From Nilaparvata lugens (lineage: Eukaryota > Arthropoda > Insecta > Hemiptera > Delphacidae), in assembly GCF_014356525.2 (NCBI RefSeq), contig NC_052510.1:59755274-59819273 (forward strand): a stretch of DNA of 64,000 bases. Direction: 5' to 3'. Below, piece after piece: positions 20,330 to 33,600 of the stretch. Under the pieces are notes generated by a model. That model saw nothing but the letters and a program-made list of their open reading frames with translations. It had not been told where the DNA came from and did not search any database. The translations under genes were made by a program, and so were the position numbers. Each line of letters opens with the position of its first letter. Position 1 is the first letter of the stretch.

Positions 20330-20860
20330 TAACTGTAATAAATTGTTGGTTCAATTTTTCCTCCCATTAGAATTATTTGTATAATGTGTTGAAAATATTG
20401 TATTGTGTGAAGGAGGCAAAACGGTTTATCCTGTTGTCTCCATTAATAAAATAATAATAATAACTACCATTATTATCGTTATTATAAATATAAAATGAAA
20501 TTTATTCCATTATTTTTGGGCATGTTCGGTGGAGTTTGGAGAGACCCATTATTATTTTATTTTTCTCTTCTGTAGCCTATATCCTTCTCTAACCCGGTCG
20601 TGTGTTAATGGGAAGGATATTTTATATCCTTCTTAGAGATTCGACAATTATTTGTTGAAACACCGCCGATTTATGAAGTTACATCACATTATTATATTAT
20701 CGTTATTCTAATTGCATTCAATCTTTATTCTCATTGATTAATTATTTATACTTTGTAAAATTCGTTGAATAACTAGCATTATCGTCATTTAATGTAAATT
20801 AGTGTAAAAGCCAGTAAATATTGTAACATACATAAATAAAGAAATCTAATCTAATCTCTC
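20330..20860 (+). mobile_element. LINE 3' UTR pieces with simple-repeat tails
   Basis: Two successive non-coding segments end in LINE-style tails: attaataaaataataataat near 20445-20460, and aataaagaaatctaatctaa at 20836-20856. No coding sequence is left. Confidence 0.5.
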
Positions 20861-21411
20861 CCTGAAGAGAACGTTCTTCTTATTGAAGTAGCCAAATGTT
20901 GAAGCAGTAGTAAATTACCATGGGGGAAAAAGTAATTCTGATCTGTGATGCATACAATATTTTTCCTCTGCCTAAATATTTATATCTATTTTTAGAAATT
21001 ATTCTTCAGTTTCTACCTTTATTTAATCTATATTATCATGATTATTTTAAACTAGACCTACCGTACGAGATAGCATACAAAACCAATGTACCTTTATTCT
21101 TTATTCTTTATTGATTCATACAATAAGTACATCATCAAATATGATAGGGAGAGGAAATATAAGGTAAACTTGTGCTATTCCTCTCCCAAATTTAGATAAG
21201 GTACACATAGTCCGAAATAGGTTAATAATATACGAAGCATAGGCACTTGTAGTTGTTCACTTCACAAAATTTCAGCTCTTGATTAATTTTACAAATTCGA
21301 TTTTTGAATTTAGATGCTTCAGAACCAAACGTAGGAAAAAATTCTCATTATTATCAATAAATAGGAAATATTCACATAATATTAATATTCATAATAATAT
21401 ATTCCAGCATA
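20861..21411. repeat. 3' flank of PRRX gene, duplicated with 26250-26425
   Basis: The part 21125-21370 (caataagtacatcatcaaat, tgttcacttcacaaaattt, atttagatgcttcagaacca) matches 26250-26425 imperfectly in the same orientation. No gene. Confidence 0.65.
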
Positions 21412-21606
21412 GCCACCTCTAATACAAGGCCCTGGCCTACGATATTGCAACGTCACAGTGTAGGCCTAAAATCTAAACATGATTGGTGGAAAAGATTTTA
21501 CAAAAATACTAGCTGATCGTTTTCACCAATCATGTATTAGATTCTAAGCCTACACTGCGACGTTGCAATATCGTATGCCGGGGCCTTGTATTAGAGGTGG
21601 CTATGC
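21412..21606. mobile_element. Foldback MITE family J
   Basis: Arms of about 80 bp: agcatagccacctctaatac then aaggccctggcctacgatat is complemented at 21530-21606 (gccggggccttgtattagag then gtggctatgct). Confidence 0.9.
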
Positions 21607-21671
21607 TAGAATACATTCTAGGTACATTGGTTTTGTATGTTATCTCGTAGGTCTAGTTTTAAATAATTACA

Positions 21672-22870
21672 AGTCCTATACTATTAAACGAGCAACTTCT
21701 GTTGATATGTTTAGATGTTTATATGTTTGTATTTCACCGGATCTCGAGAACGGCTCTAACGTTTCTCACGAAATTCAGAACATAGTAGGTTTATAATAAT
21801 ATAAAGATTCGATTGCACTAGGTCTCATCCCTGGGAAAACTCGCTGAAGGACATTAAAAGGATAAGAATTATTCCATTTGCGTCTCATTTAAAGTACAGC
21901 ATTGTGGCTTGGGGGTCTGCAGCCCAGACGAATATTGATAGAGTTCTGCGATTGCAGAAAAGGGCCCTGAGAACTATCCTAAGAAGAGATATGATGGACC
22001 ACTGCAAGGCGCTCTTCATCCAGCATAACATATTCACAGTTGTCGCACTCTACATATACGAAGTAACAACCCTGGCTGTGAGGAGTAGCCCAGAATTGAG
22101 GGGAAATAGACATGCCCACAACACAAGAAATGGAGCTGACATTGAACTCCAGCAGCACCGGCTCACAAAATTCAGCAGGTCGCCGGCCTACTCTGGGGCC
22201 CGACTCTTCAACCTTCTGCCCAAGGAGCTTAAGGCAATTCAGGACTACGGTGCCTTTACTAGAAGTCTGGAGAACTACTTGATCATGAGACCCTACTATG
22301 CATTGGCAGAGTTCATAGACGACCATGCATACCGGCATCACCGACCGTGAATCCCCATTGATTGGGAAGAAATTTGACGATTCCCAGGTCAACGACCATG
22401 GAGAAGACTACAACAAGTAACAAAGTAAGTAACAAGTCATCCTTGGAAAAACAGATGATAATAATTATTTCGACGTTTGTTGGTGATGGAAGTGAGTGAG
22501 CGAGTTCATGTGTGTGAGACTGTGTCAAAATTATAACTCAGCTGTCGAACTTTCGTAATCATTTAATCAGGTACTTAGTGCCGGTTGCAGAAAAGCCGGG
22601 TTATTTTCAATCCTGATTAATTCCAGTAGATCCATCTTTTTGAAATGGTCTTCTCTGATTTGGTTCACGTGAAGTTAATCAGGATTAAAATTTAACCGGC
22701 TTTTGTGTAACTGGGCCTTTGTGAGGGAAACTTTTGCATTCCCCTGGGAATTAACTCAATTTACTCTGATTAGATAGAACATTTCTGTATTAATGTTATT
22801 ATAATTTCTTCTTTCGTGAAAATTTTTTTATGGTTTTGTACTCCAGAGCGAAGCTCGGTCCCCGATATTA
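21672..22870. repeat. Composite repeat C copy 2 (reversed), split by a LINE
   Basis: Left half 21672-21884 (tcctatactattaaacgagc ... aggtctcatccctgggaaaa ... aaggataagaattattc). Right half 22439-22870 (atccttggaaaaacagatga, acttcc/gtgagtgagcgagttc, family-B palindrome at 22581-22722, ccagagcgaagctcggtccc). The interrupted target matches uninterrupted copies such as 27935-27965. Confidence 0.8.
21885..22438 (+). pseudogene. LINE ORF2 C-terminal fragment inserted in repeat C
   Basis: About 150 open codons: YSIVAWGSAAQTNIDRVLRL with QKRALRTILRRDMMDHCKAL, then RHAHNTRNGADIEL, then PAYSGARLFNLLPKELKAI and a final FTRSLENYLIM. These are the post-RT domain motifs (YxxxVWG, LQKRAxR, HNTR, FNxLPxxLK) of jockey/CR1-like LINEs. 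It lacks the catalytic RT and endonuclease, so it is a 5'-truncated insertion. Confidence 0.85.
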
Positions 22871-23200
22871 CATTATATTATTATAAATTACAATAAAATC
22901 AAATACAAAATTCACCACAGGTACTGCATGCACAAACATCCTGAAATACAACAAAATTGTAATTGAACCTGAACAGTAATAATAAACTGAAGATTTCGAT
23001 GGAAATATTTTTATTAGGTCTAATAAAAAATTAAATAGCTGTACAATTTTGTTAAGGCATCATTAATCTTTGGATATTACTCCATGAACAGTGAGAGATA
23101 ATTGGTACCGTAGTTCCTTTAGTCCTGAAGATTACGTTTTTAGAAAATTCATTTAAAACTCTGGTATGGAACCTTGAATTGAATCGAATCAAGTCACAAT
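22871..23200. other. 3' flank of PRRX gene
   Basis: AT-rich. The part 23125-23250 is duplicated at 26660-26800 (cattaaactctggtatgga-like, ttattgataccttagattga, caacctacaaaaatgg). Confidence 0.5.
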
Positions 23201-23206
23201 TTTATT
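23201..23206 (-). promoter_or_regulatory. Candidate poly(A) signal of the PRRX-like gene
   Basis: AATAAA on the minus strand, 95 bases after the TGA stop at 23301-23303. Only position and hexamer support it. AT-rich sequence gives this word often by chance. Confidence 0.3.
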
Positions 23207-23300
23207 GATACCTTAGATTGACTAACAACCTACAAAAATGGTTGAATTAAAGTTGATGAATATTTCTTGTTGATGAATATAATTTTAATTTCAGAAAAAA

Positions 23301-23437
23301 TCAGAAGTGCGTTGAATGGTAAGCGTACTCGTGAGCTCTTAAACGGAGACTGGCAATGCTGTTGGTCATACTGCATGCATCGTGGAGAGAATGCGTCAAG
23401 GATGTGGCCACAGAGTTGTATGTTGCGGTTGGTAGAC
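23301..23437 (-). CDS. Prrx: PRRX-like terminal exon with OAR motif and stop
   Basis: The acceptor is tatttcgcag. Reads [20 protein letters not shown] then [20 protein letters not shown] then HSTHF and [19 protein letters not shown] matches the OAR/paired-tail consensus (NSIANLRLKAKEYS in PRRX1). The stop lies eight codons after the motif core. Confidence 0.92.
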
Positions 23438-26400
23438 CTGCGAAATATAATTCAATTATTGTTATTGATTTGCATTCATTGTTCAATTGCAACAATTTAA
23501 ACACTATTTTCCTCATATTCAATGAAAAAGACTAAGAAATTGTCAAAAACCACAGATTTACTCATAAAAAATTCTTCATAATATAGCAGTTTAAAAGAAA
23601 TAGAAATGAAAATAAGTGTTTGCATCAATGTCCGAAACATCTTGTGATTAAATAATTCAGAAAGGGTACTGAGATTTTTATTTTTCTCTCTATTTCTATA
23701 AAAAGTAGCCCTACACAGAGAAGAGATAAATAGCAGTTTAACTTTCTGTGAATAGGCCTAATATTAAAAAGGAATATTCACCTCCACCTGCTGATAGAGC
23801 ACTTTTCCGAATATGAAAGCGTCATTTAAACACGTATCCTACAAAATTAGACTATTATACCACCATGTAATTCAATAAATGTATACATAAAGACGTGATG
23901 ATGCGTCAAACATAATTTTCCTATCATCTACACGTGAATACGTGTTTAAGCCAGTTCTTTCCTTTATTATAGTACCTATAGAAGATGATAGATAGATGGA
24001 TATTAACTAGCAGCTCAGAGGCTAATTGATTTATACACTAGTAGCTATGTGAACAGTAGACCTCACGCAGTATTCTCATCCACAAGTACCTGATTCAAAA
24101 TATAGACCTTATGGAAATACAGCAATAGGCTTCTCCACACATCTGTGTAATCACTTGTCAGCTGATTTATGATGAATAATTCTATAGTCTGATTTTTACT
24201 CTAATATTGGCGTATGAAGGAGGCTCCTTTTTCCTTTTATATTATCCATGAAATGCAAAATTTCCAAAAACCTTCTATATACGTCGATGCGCAATTTAAA
24301 AAGGAACATACCTGTCAAATTTCATGGAAATCTATTACCGCGTTTCGCCGTAAATGCGCAACATACAAACATTTATAAGTACGTTTAAACATTTAAACAA
24401 TTAAACATTTAAACATTCAAACATTTAAACATTTAAACATTTAAACATTCAAACATTTAAACATTTAAACATTTAAACATTTAAACATTAAACATTTAAA
24501 CATTCAAACATTTAAACATTTAAACATTAAACATTTAAACATTTAAACATTTAAACATTTAAACATTAAACATTTAAAATTTAAACATTTAAACATTTAA
24601 ACATTTAAACATTTAAACATTTAAACATTTAAACATTTAAACATTTAAACATTTAAACATTTAAACATTTAAACATTTAAACATTTAAACATTAAACATT
24701 TAAACATTTAAACATTTAAACATTTAAACATTAAACATTTAAACATTTAAACATTTAAACATTTAAACATTTAAACATTTAAACATTTAAACATTTAAAC
24801 ATTTAAACATTTAAACATTTAAACATTTAAACATTTAAACATTTAAACATTTAAACATTTAAACATTTAAACATTTAAACATTTAAACATTTAAACATTT
24901 AACATTTAAACATTTAAACATTTAACATTAAACATTTAAACATTTAAACATTTAAACATTTAAACATTTAAACATTTAAACATTTAAACATTTAAACAAT
25001 TAAACATTTAAACATTCAAACATTCAACATTTAAACATTTAAACATTTAAACATTCAAACATTTAAACATTTAAACATTTAAACATTTAAACATTTAAAC
25101 ATTTAAACATTCAAACATTTAAACATTTAAACATTTAAACATTTAAACATTTAACATTTAAACATTTAAACATTTAAACATTTAAACATTTAAACATTTA
25201 AACATTTAACATTTAACATTTAAACATTTAAACATTTAAACATTTAAACATTTAAACATTTAAACATTTAAACATTTAAACATTTAAACATTTAAACATT
25301 TAAACATTTAAACATTTAAACATTTAAACATTTAACATTTAAACATTTAAACATTTAAACATTTAAACATTTAAACATTTAAACATTTAAACATTTAAAC
25401 ATTTAAACATTTAAACATTTAAACATTTAAACATTTAAACATTTAACATTTAAACATTTAAACATTTAAACATTTAAACATTTAAACATTTAAACATTTA
25501 AACATTTAAACATTTAAACATTTAAACATTAAACATTTAAACATTTAAACATTAAACATTTAAACATTTAAACATTTAAACATTAAACATTTAAACATTT
25601 AAACATTTAAACATTTAAACATTTAAACATTTAAACATTTAAACATTTAAACATTTAAACATTTAAACATTTAAACATTTAAACATTTAAACATTTAAAC
25701 ATTTAAACATTTAAACATTTAAACATTTAAACATTCAAACTTTTAAACATTCAAACATTCAAACATTTAAACATTTAAACATTTAAACATTTAAACATTA
25801 AACATTTAAACATTTAAACATTTAAACATTAAACATTTAAACATTTAAACATTTAAACTTTAAACATTTAAACATTTAAACATTTAAACATTTAAACATT
25901 TAAACATTTAAACTTTAAACATTTAAACATTTAAACATTTAAACATTTAAACATTTAACATTTAAACATTCAAACATTCAAACATTCAAACATTCAAACA
26001 TTCAAACATTCAAACATTCAAACATTCAAACACTCAAACATTCAAACATTCAAACATTCAAACATTCAAACATTCAAACATTCAAACCTTCAAACATTCA
26101 AACATTCAAACATTCAAACATTTAAACAAATTCAAACATTCAAACATTCAAACATTCAAACATTCAAACATTCAAACCCTCAAACATTTAAACATTAAGA
26201 GATATGCCAAACCGTCGACTCGATTCTTAGACCTCACTTCGCTCGGTCAACAATAAGTACATCAATGATAGTGAGAGAAAAAATAACGTGTAACCTTTTG
26301 TGCCTTGTTGTCGTTCACTTCACAAAATTGTCAGTCCTCAATTATTTTTACAAAGTAGATTTTCAAATTTAGATGCTTCAAAACCAAACATAAAATGAAT

Positions 26401-27575
26401 ACTTCACATCATTATCACTAAAATAGGTTTGATTATAATATCAAGAGTGAAATTGAATATGATTCTCCGATCAATGCAAGGTGGATAGAGATTATGAGAG
26501 AAAATTGAGGAATCAACATCACAAAGTTTAGGAAGATTTTAAAAACTTGAAAATGGAGTAAGCTTCTGAAACTGGCTGGTTTTAATTTTGTTATTTTATA
26601 AAGAGTTTTTGAAAGGATATTATGGTATTATTTTCAAACTAACATAATAAAGTAGTCTTGAAGAAATACGATTTTAGAAAATTAGGAAAATTTATTTAAA
26701 ACTCTGGTATGGAACATTAAATTGAATCAACTCACAAGTTTATTGATACCTTAGATTGATTAGCAACTTACAAAAATGGTGCAGGATATAAAAGTGATGG
26801 ATATTATTATAATTGAACATAATATGAAAATTATAAGCCATGATTGAATAGAAAATACATTTTAAGCTGCGTTTACACCAAAGTTATTAACAAAATGTTA
26901 ATAGCTTAATCCTTATAGATTCTATTAGATTCAACATAACTTATCATACACATGATGAACATATGTCTTTGTCAAGTTCCGTTCAATCTAAAAAATCTAT
27001 GAGGATTAAGTTATTAACATTTTGTTTGTTGTTTTGGTGTAAACGCAGCTTAAAGGGTAGAATATACTGTGAATGGTAGATAAGAAGTAACTCAATTTGT
27101 ATATTGAATCAACATCAATATTATGTTGCCATCAGTAACCACATCTGTAGGAATATCACAGATATTTCTTGGCTTTACTGAACTCTTGTAGAGGCTACTG
27201 AAGATACAGTTACAAACATATTTTTTAGGAATTTAACAGGAAAAATTGCCTACCTGATGCCATGAAAGCACATGTTGATCCAGTTGTGGGTGGGGGTGGA
27301 AGGAGAGCAAATTGCGGTGATGCCTTCCAAGCTGCTGATCTGAAGAAATCGCCGTTTGTGTAGGCAGGACTTGCTGGAAACAATAACAAATGATTAGTCG
27401 AACTTAAAATAGTTTGAGACGATAATACAATTTTAATAGAGAAAGACAAAGTGCACCTAATGTATATGATCTACATCCAAAAAAATATCAAATTGATGTT
27501 GGCTAATACTAATTTATAATATAATGAGTAAATAATCCAGTATTCCTATTATATTAAGCGAGTAATTTCTGTATT

Positions 27576-27637
<62 letters not shown>

Positions 27638-30600
27638 TTTATATAATATATTATATATATTTATTAATATATATATATATATTTTTTTTATATTATATTT
27701 ATAGTTTTCTCAAGGATGAGACCTAGTGCAATCGAATCTATGTTCCAAATATTATGAAAATCGTTAGAGCCGTCTTCGAGATCCGTTAAACATGAATATC
27801 TGGTTATTTATGTTTAACGGATCTCGAAAACGGCTCTAACGATTTTCATGATATTTGGAACATAGTATAGGTTCATGATATGAAGATTCGATTGCACTAG
27901 GTCTCATCCTTGAGAAAACTCGCTGAACGACATTGAAAGGATAATTATTCATCCTTGGCTGAAACAGCTGTGGATAGTAAAAAGTGAGTATGTGAAAAAT
28001 CAAACCCGAAATTCATAAGATGACGTATAGCCAGCTGTGAAATATAAAAATGATCATTTCAGAGAATTGTGTTCTTTTTATCAATAAATAAAAATAACGA
28101 GCGAAGCTCGGCGCCCCGATATTAGACTATAGAAAGAACACACATTGTCTTATCCTGAAGCGAAATTCAAATTATCATGTTAAGTGAGTATGTGAAAAAT
28201 CAAACCCGAAATTCATAAGATGACATATAGCCAGCTGTGGAATATAAACATGATCATTTTAGAGAATATTGTGTTCTGTTTATCAATAAATAAAAATAAC
28301 GAGCGAAGCTCGATGTCCCGATATTAGACTATTGAAAGAACACACATTGACTTATCCTGAAGCGGAATTCAAATTATCATGTTTTATTCAAGAACTAGCA
28401 GGAAACCCGTGCGACGCAAGGGTCTATTTTAATACTTGACAAACTGAAAACTTGACCGAGTGGAATCTTATTGAAGAATAAGGCCTATAACCATCGTCAG
28501 TTAATTTTAAGAATCTATATGCGAAATTTCAAGTTAATAAGTCCAGTTAGTTCAGACGTAATGATGCATCAAACATAATTTTCTTATCCCGTACGTGCAT
28601 AAGCCAGTTGTTTTCTTTATTATAGTATAGATGAAGGAATGACGTTTTATACATTTGTCCATGTCCATTATCGAAAAGAGAAATACAAATTTGATCATAA
28701 GAACTGTTCAAAAAGTTCACAATATTAATGAATTACTATTGTGACTACAGTTAGCAGTTATATACTTAAATTGTACTCCACAAATAAAATATCGGGGACC
28801 GAGCTTCTCTTTGAAGTACAAAAGCTTAAAAAATATTAAACGAAAGAAGAAATTATAAAAACCTTCATAGTTCAAACAGAAATGTTCTATCTAATCACAG
28901 TAAATTAAGATTAATTCCCAGATGAATGCAAAAAATTTCCCTCACAAAGGCCCGGTTGCACAAAAGCCGGTTGAACTGTAATCCTGATTAATTTCGCGTG
29001 AACCAAATCAGAGAAGACTATTTCAAAAATATGGATCTACTGGAATTAATCAGGATTGAAAATAACCCGGCTTTTTTGCAACCGGCAGCACTAAGTACCT
29101 GATTGAATGATTACAAAAGTTCAACAGCTGAATCATAATTTTGACACAGTCCCACACACATGAACTCGCTCACCCACTTCCATCACCAACAGACGACGAA
29201 ATAATTATTATCAGCTGTTTTTCCAAGGATGAATAATTATTATCCTTTTAATGTTCTTCAGCGAGTTTTCCCAGGGATGCACTGGCACTAAGTACCTGAT
29301 TGAATGATTACAAAAGTTCAACAGATGAGACATAATTTTGACACAGTCCCACACATGAACTCGTTCACTCACCTTCATCATCAACAGACGACGAAATAAT
29401 TATTATCAGCTGTTTTTCCAAGGATGAATAATAATTATCCTTTTAATGTCCTTCAGCGAGTTTTTCCAGGGATGAGACCTAGTGCAGTCTAGTTTCTATA
29501 TTATAAGCCTACTATGTTTTGACGAATTTCGAAAGAATCGTTATAGAGCCGTTTTCGAGATCCGGTGAAATACAAACATATAAACATCTAAACAACTGAA
29601 CATATAACCTGTAATTGCTCGTTTAGTAGTATAAGATTCAGATGTTCAACACACCTATCCTGGCATTAGTGGCTCTCTCAATATATCTCTCTCAATATAA
29701 TATCATATTCAGTTATTATGTTATTCATGTTATAATACCTATTTAAATTTGTATACGGTATTGATATTTTATTATATATATATTCAAGTGTCCCCACACA
29801 GGGTAGCCTATAGGGAACACATTAGATATTAGGAAACAATATTGTATTTGCTTTTTGGAATGTATTTGATTGTTATTTATTTATTTTTTTTAATAAAGAA
29901 TTTTGAATTATAAACATATAAACAGAAATTGTTCGTTTAATAGTACAGGATTAATATATTTTCCTTGTTATTTATTTATTTATTTATCTATTCAATCATT
30001 CAGAGTTACACAACTTACAGAAAAGTACCACAGGCTAAAACGCCCAAAACGGTTCCAATTCTAATTTATACACCAGTCCAAATGTAGTAAGGTTATGTAT
30101 CATTTCAAAATTCTTCAATTTACAATTCAAAACATATAATTCATTACACACAAATCATTTTTAAATTAGAAAAATAGTTCTAAATAGAATTAAATTAATT
30201 ACAAATATTTGTTAAATTCCAAACTTTGAAAAAACTGAAATTTTGAGACCGAGAAGACAAACTCACAGAAACAAATTTCAATTTATATTGTTGATATTAG
30301 GTTTAAATATATGAGAAATTGGAGATAGGAACGCGTATGAATAGAATTAACTTTTCAACACTCACTTGTGAGATGGGGTGCTGCTGTTCGGGGAGCTAGG
30401 GGTGTTTCTGACAGTGTTGAGGAGTCTACATTACTTCTCACGGTGGATCCTCTCTGAGTGAGCAGAGTCCTCTCATTTCTCCTGAACTTTGCTCTCCGGT
30501 TCTGAAACCAAACCTGGAACAAAAAATATTTATCAAATAGAATAAAAAGATAAATATATTTTTCTCTTAAATTTACAAAAAATAAAGCCAACACAACAGC

Positions 30601-33600
30601 ACAACTTCAACTCTAAAATGAATTGAATTATTGGTACGGTACCTAGTAATAAAATTTACATTAGGAATAGAGATGTGCCACCAAAAATTATCTTGCCAAT
30701 GATTATTGAAATTCCATATCTATTATTTACTAGCTGGCCCGGCGAACTTCGTACCGCCAAATAGTTAATGCATCTCATCACAAACTTTAGCTGGATGCAC
30801 ACCTGAGGACGAGGCGCGATGCGTCATTCCGCATCCAGGTGCTTCTTGCTTATTTGATTTGAATAGCAGATCCTATTATTCATATTATTCCAATTATCAA
30901 TGTTAATGGATTTTATTCACATAGATAATTTTCCAACTGCAAAATAAATAATAATTTACTAAAAATCAATTAATTTTAAACACCGAAGACATCACAATTA
31001 TTCGAAACAAACCAATGTCCTTAGAGCATCTAAGTCTTTAACCTGAGGCCGCACTGCTGGATGGTTACACGCTGAAAAGTCAGTTTTTAGTCGGGGCGTT
31101 TAGAATAAAATACATGGACGGTTATGGAGCAGCACACACTCTTGTCTACTATCTACCGATGGCTGTTGGATGACGCAATGATTATAACAGCTGATTTTTA
31201 TTTCTGTGTGTGGCCAGCTCACAAATCTTCTCCCATAAGGATCATTATGTAAACTTTGAAGGACCGTAGGAAAGAGTCCTGAAGTCGGATCATAAATTTG
31301 ATAGGCCATAAACCTGCTCCTGAACATAAAAACACAACTCAAAACATCAAATTCGGTGCACACATAAGAAAGTTATTGAATGTCAAAATTTGAGGCTTGA
31401 TTTTTATTTATATAGCTTTATTCACGATGACACACATGATCATAGAATGATTGGAAATGACAAACAAGGCATAGTCTTTATATTACTGTTTCATTCCTGA
31501 ATTTTGATTGAAAATTAGTCCAAAAAAGACAAAATGTCAAAAAAATATTTAGTCAACCATTATTGAGATATTATGACACTAATTTCTGGGATATTCCTTT
31601 GCCACTTCACTATTTAATAATTCTATAATTGTGCCACTTTATGAGGTGGTCTTATAAAACTGAAATTGAGACTAGTAGCATCATCTTCAAAAGAATTAGT
31701 GCCTGATAAATAGGTTCTAAACTATAGTGAGATCCACTATAAAACTGTTATGAATCCTTCTATTAATAATATTAATGTTTTCAATCCAATGCTGATATTT
31801 TAAACTTTTTAATGAAGATTATCTGATAATGTGGCAATATCAATGAACAGGTTTGGGCTATAAGCTCCCTTTTTCTAAATATAACGGCAATGTTTCCAAT
31901 TCAATGCTGACATTTTCAAGAGTGACGAATGTCACTTTTTAAAAAAAATAATTTTCTGTCATTTTGTGGCAATATTAATGAACAGTTTTTGGGCTATAGA
32001 CCAGTTGTTCCTTTACCAATCATTCATGATAAGTTTAGTATTTAATTATTATTCATTCACAAGGATGGAGAATAGAATAGAATAGAATTTTATTGGTCAT
32101 AAAATATTCACATGAATACATGGACTTCGTCAATTTTTTTAACACTTAGTAAGTCAAAAAAAACATAAAAACACTAAGATCAGTCAGTATCAGTACAATA
32201 AAATAACATGAATCACATAAAATGATTCCAAAATAGTCATGTATGGTGTACAAACATTCATCAATTAACACTGCTTTCAATACTTTTTCAAATTGTATGC
32301 ATGTGAGAACTTTCAAGAGGTCAGGTGTGGAGTTATATAATTTAATAGATGTGGAATGCCAGTTTCTTTTTGTGATTTAGTATGACTGTAGAACGGAATT
32401 CTAAGTTTGTGTCTATTATTGTATTTAAATTATGGAAGCTATTGGAATCTTACTTAATCAAATTGCCTTGTACATAACATAATATTTTTAAGACATATAA
32501 CGATGGCAACGTCAAGATACCTAGGTGAATGGAATAAGGTCTACAATGTGCATTATATGGTAGCTTGCATATTATTCGTATTGCCTTTTGCCGTGCTACC
32601 AATTTTTCCTTAATCGGTTGGAATAGCATTTAACACCTATTAACCTAAGGATAGTTGTCGGCTCCAATGAAATAGATTCTTGATAAATTGTGAATGGATC
32701 TATCGCCTATGAATGAGAAATCCAGTTTTCAGAGCAAATGAACTTATAATCTTCAGATGAATTTATACAAATACACAAAGAACTATATCTTATAAGCCTA
32801 ATTTTTTAGAGTAACTACGAACTAAAATACTTATCTAGTTTACAGTTGAAAAACAGTGGCTATTGGCTTGAATACACAAATAGCAAATTACGAACAAAAT
32901 AGAACACTAAAATTTGTTTAAAACTCAAATTAAAACATTAATAAACGAAAATGATTCAGAGCAAAATTTTACAACAACACAAAGCCAGCCATTTTTCTAG
33001 AGAAGCCAGAACAGGCCAAAAAACAAGTCAGAACAGAGACACCTCCAACATTACAGACACGTCACCAAAAAATTATAACTTACAAGTTTAGAATTCACAT
33101 TCTACATCTGTTCTCAATAAAACTTTATTTTGAAACTGTTATTTCAATTTTTCATATATATTCTCCATTTAAATAAACTATTTATCTATTAAATCTGCTA
33201 ACCAAGCCTCGGTGACACCATGGAACAATGCAACAATCATTTACAATAAAAAAATTCTCCGTCGAAAAGTTTGTCCGTCTATTGATGACTCTGATATTTA
33301 CTATAAGTTTCATAGATCTCGAATTGAAGATTCGATTCCAATGTGAGAAAAAAAATGTAATATTACAAATACCCCCCTCTTGACATAAAAAATTTTACTG
33401 TTTGAAAATTTAAAGAAAAAAAAAATTACATTGACCCTAATGAAAATTGTTGAAATTTAAATTCGAGAACAGTAACAATTTTTTCTAGAAAAACATTACA
33501 TGTCATCCAATAATATTGAAAATTATTATAAAAATTCATCAATAGCGTTTGTATATGTTTCCAAACAATATTTCAAAGTATAGAATATCAAAATTACTTT

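Noticed and set aside
24366..26196. CRISPR-like array
   Set aside because: Units are 8 bp with no unique spacers. It is a simple tandem repeat in a eukaryotic element.
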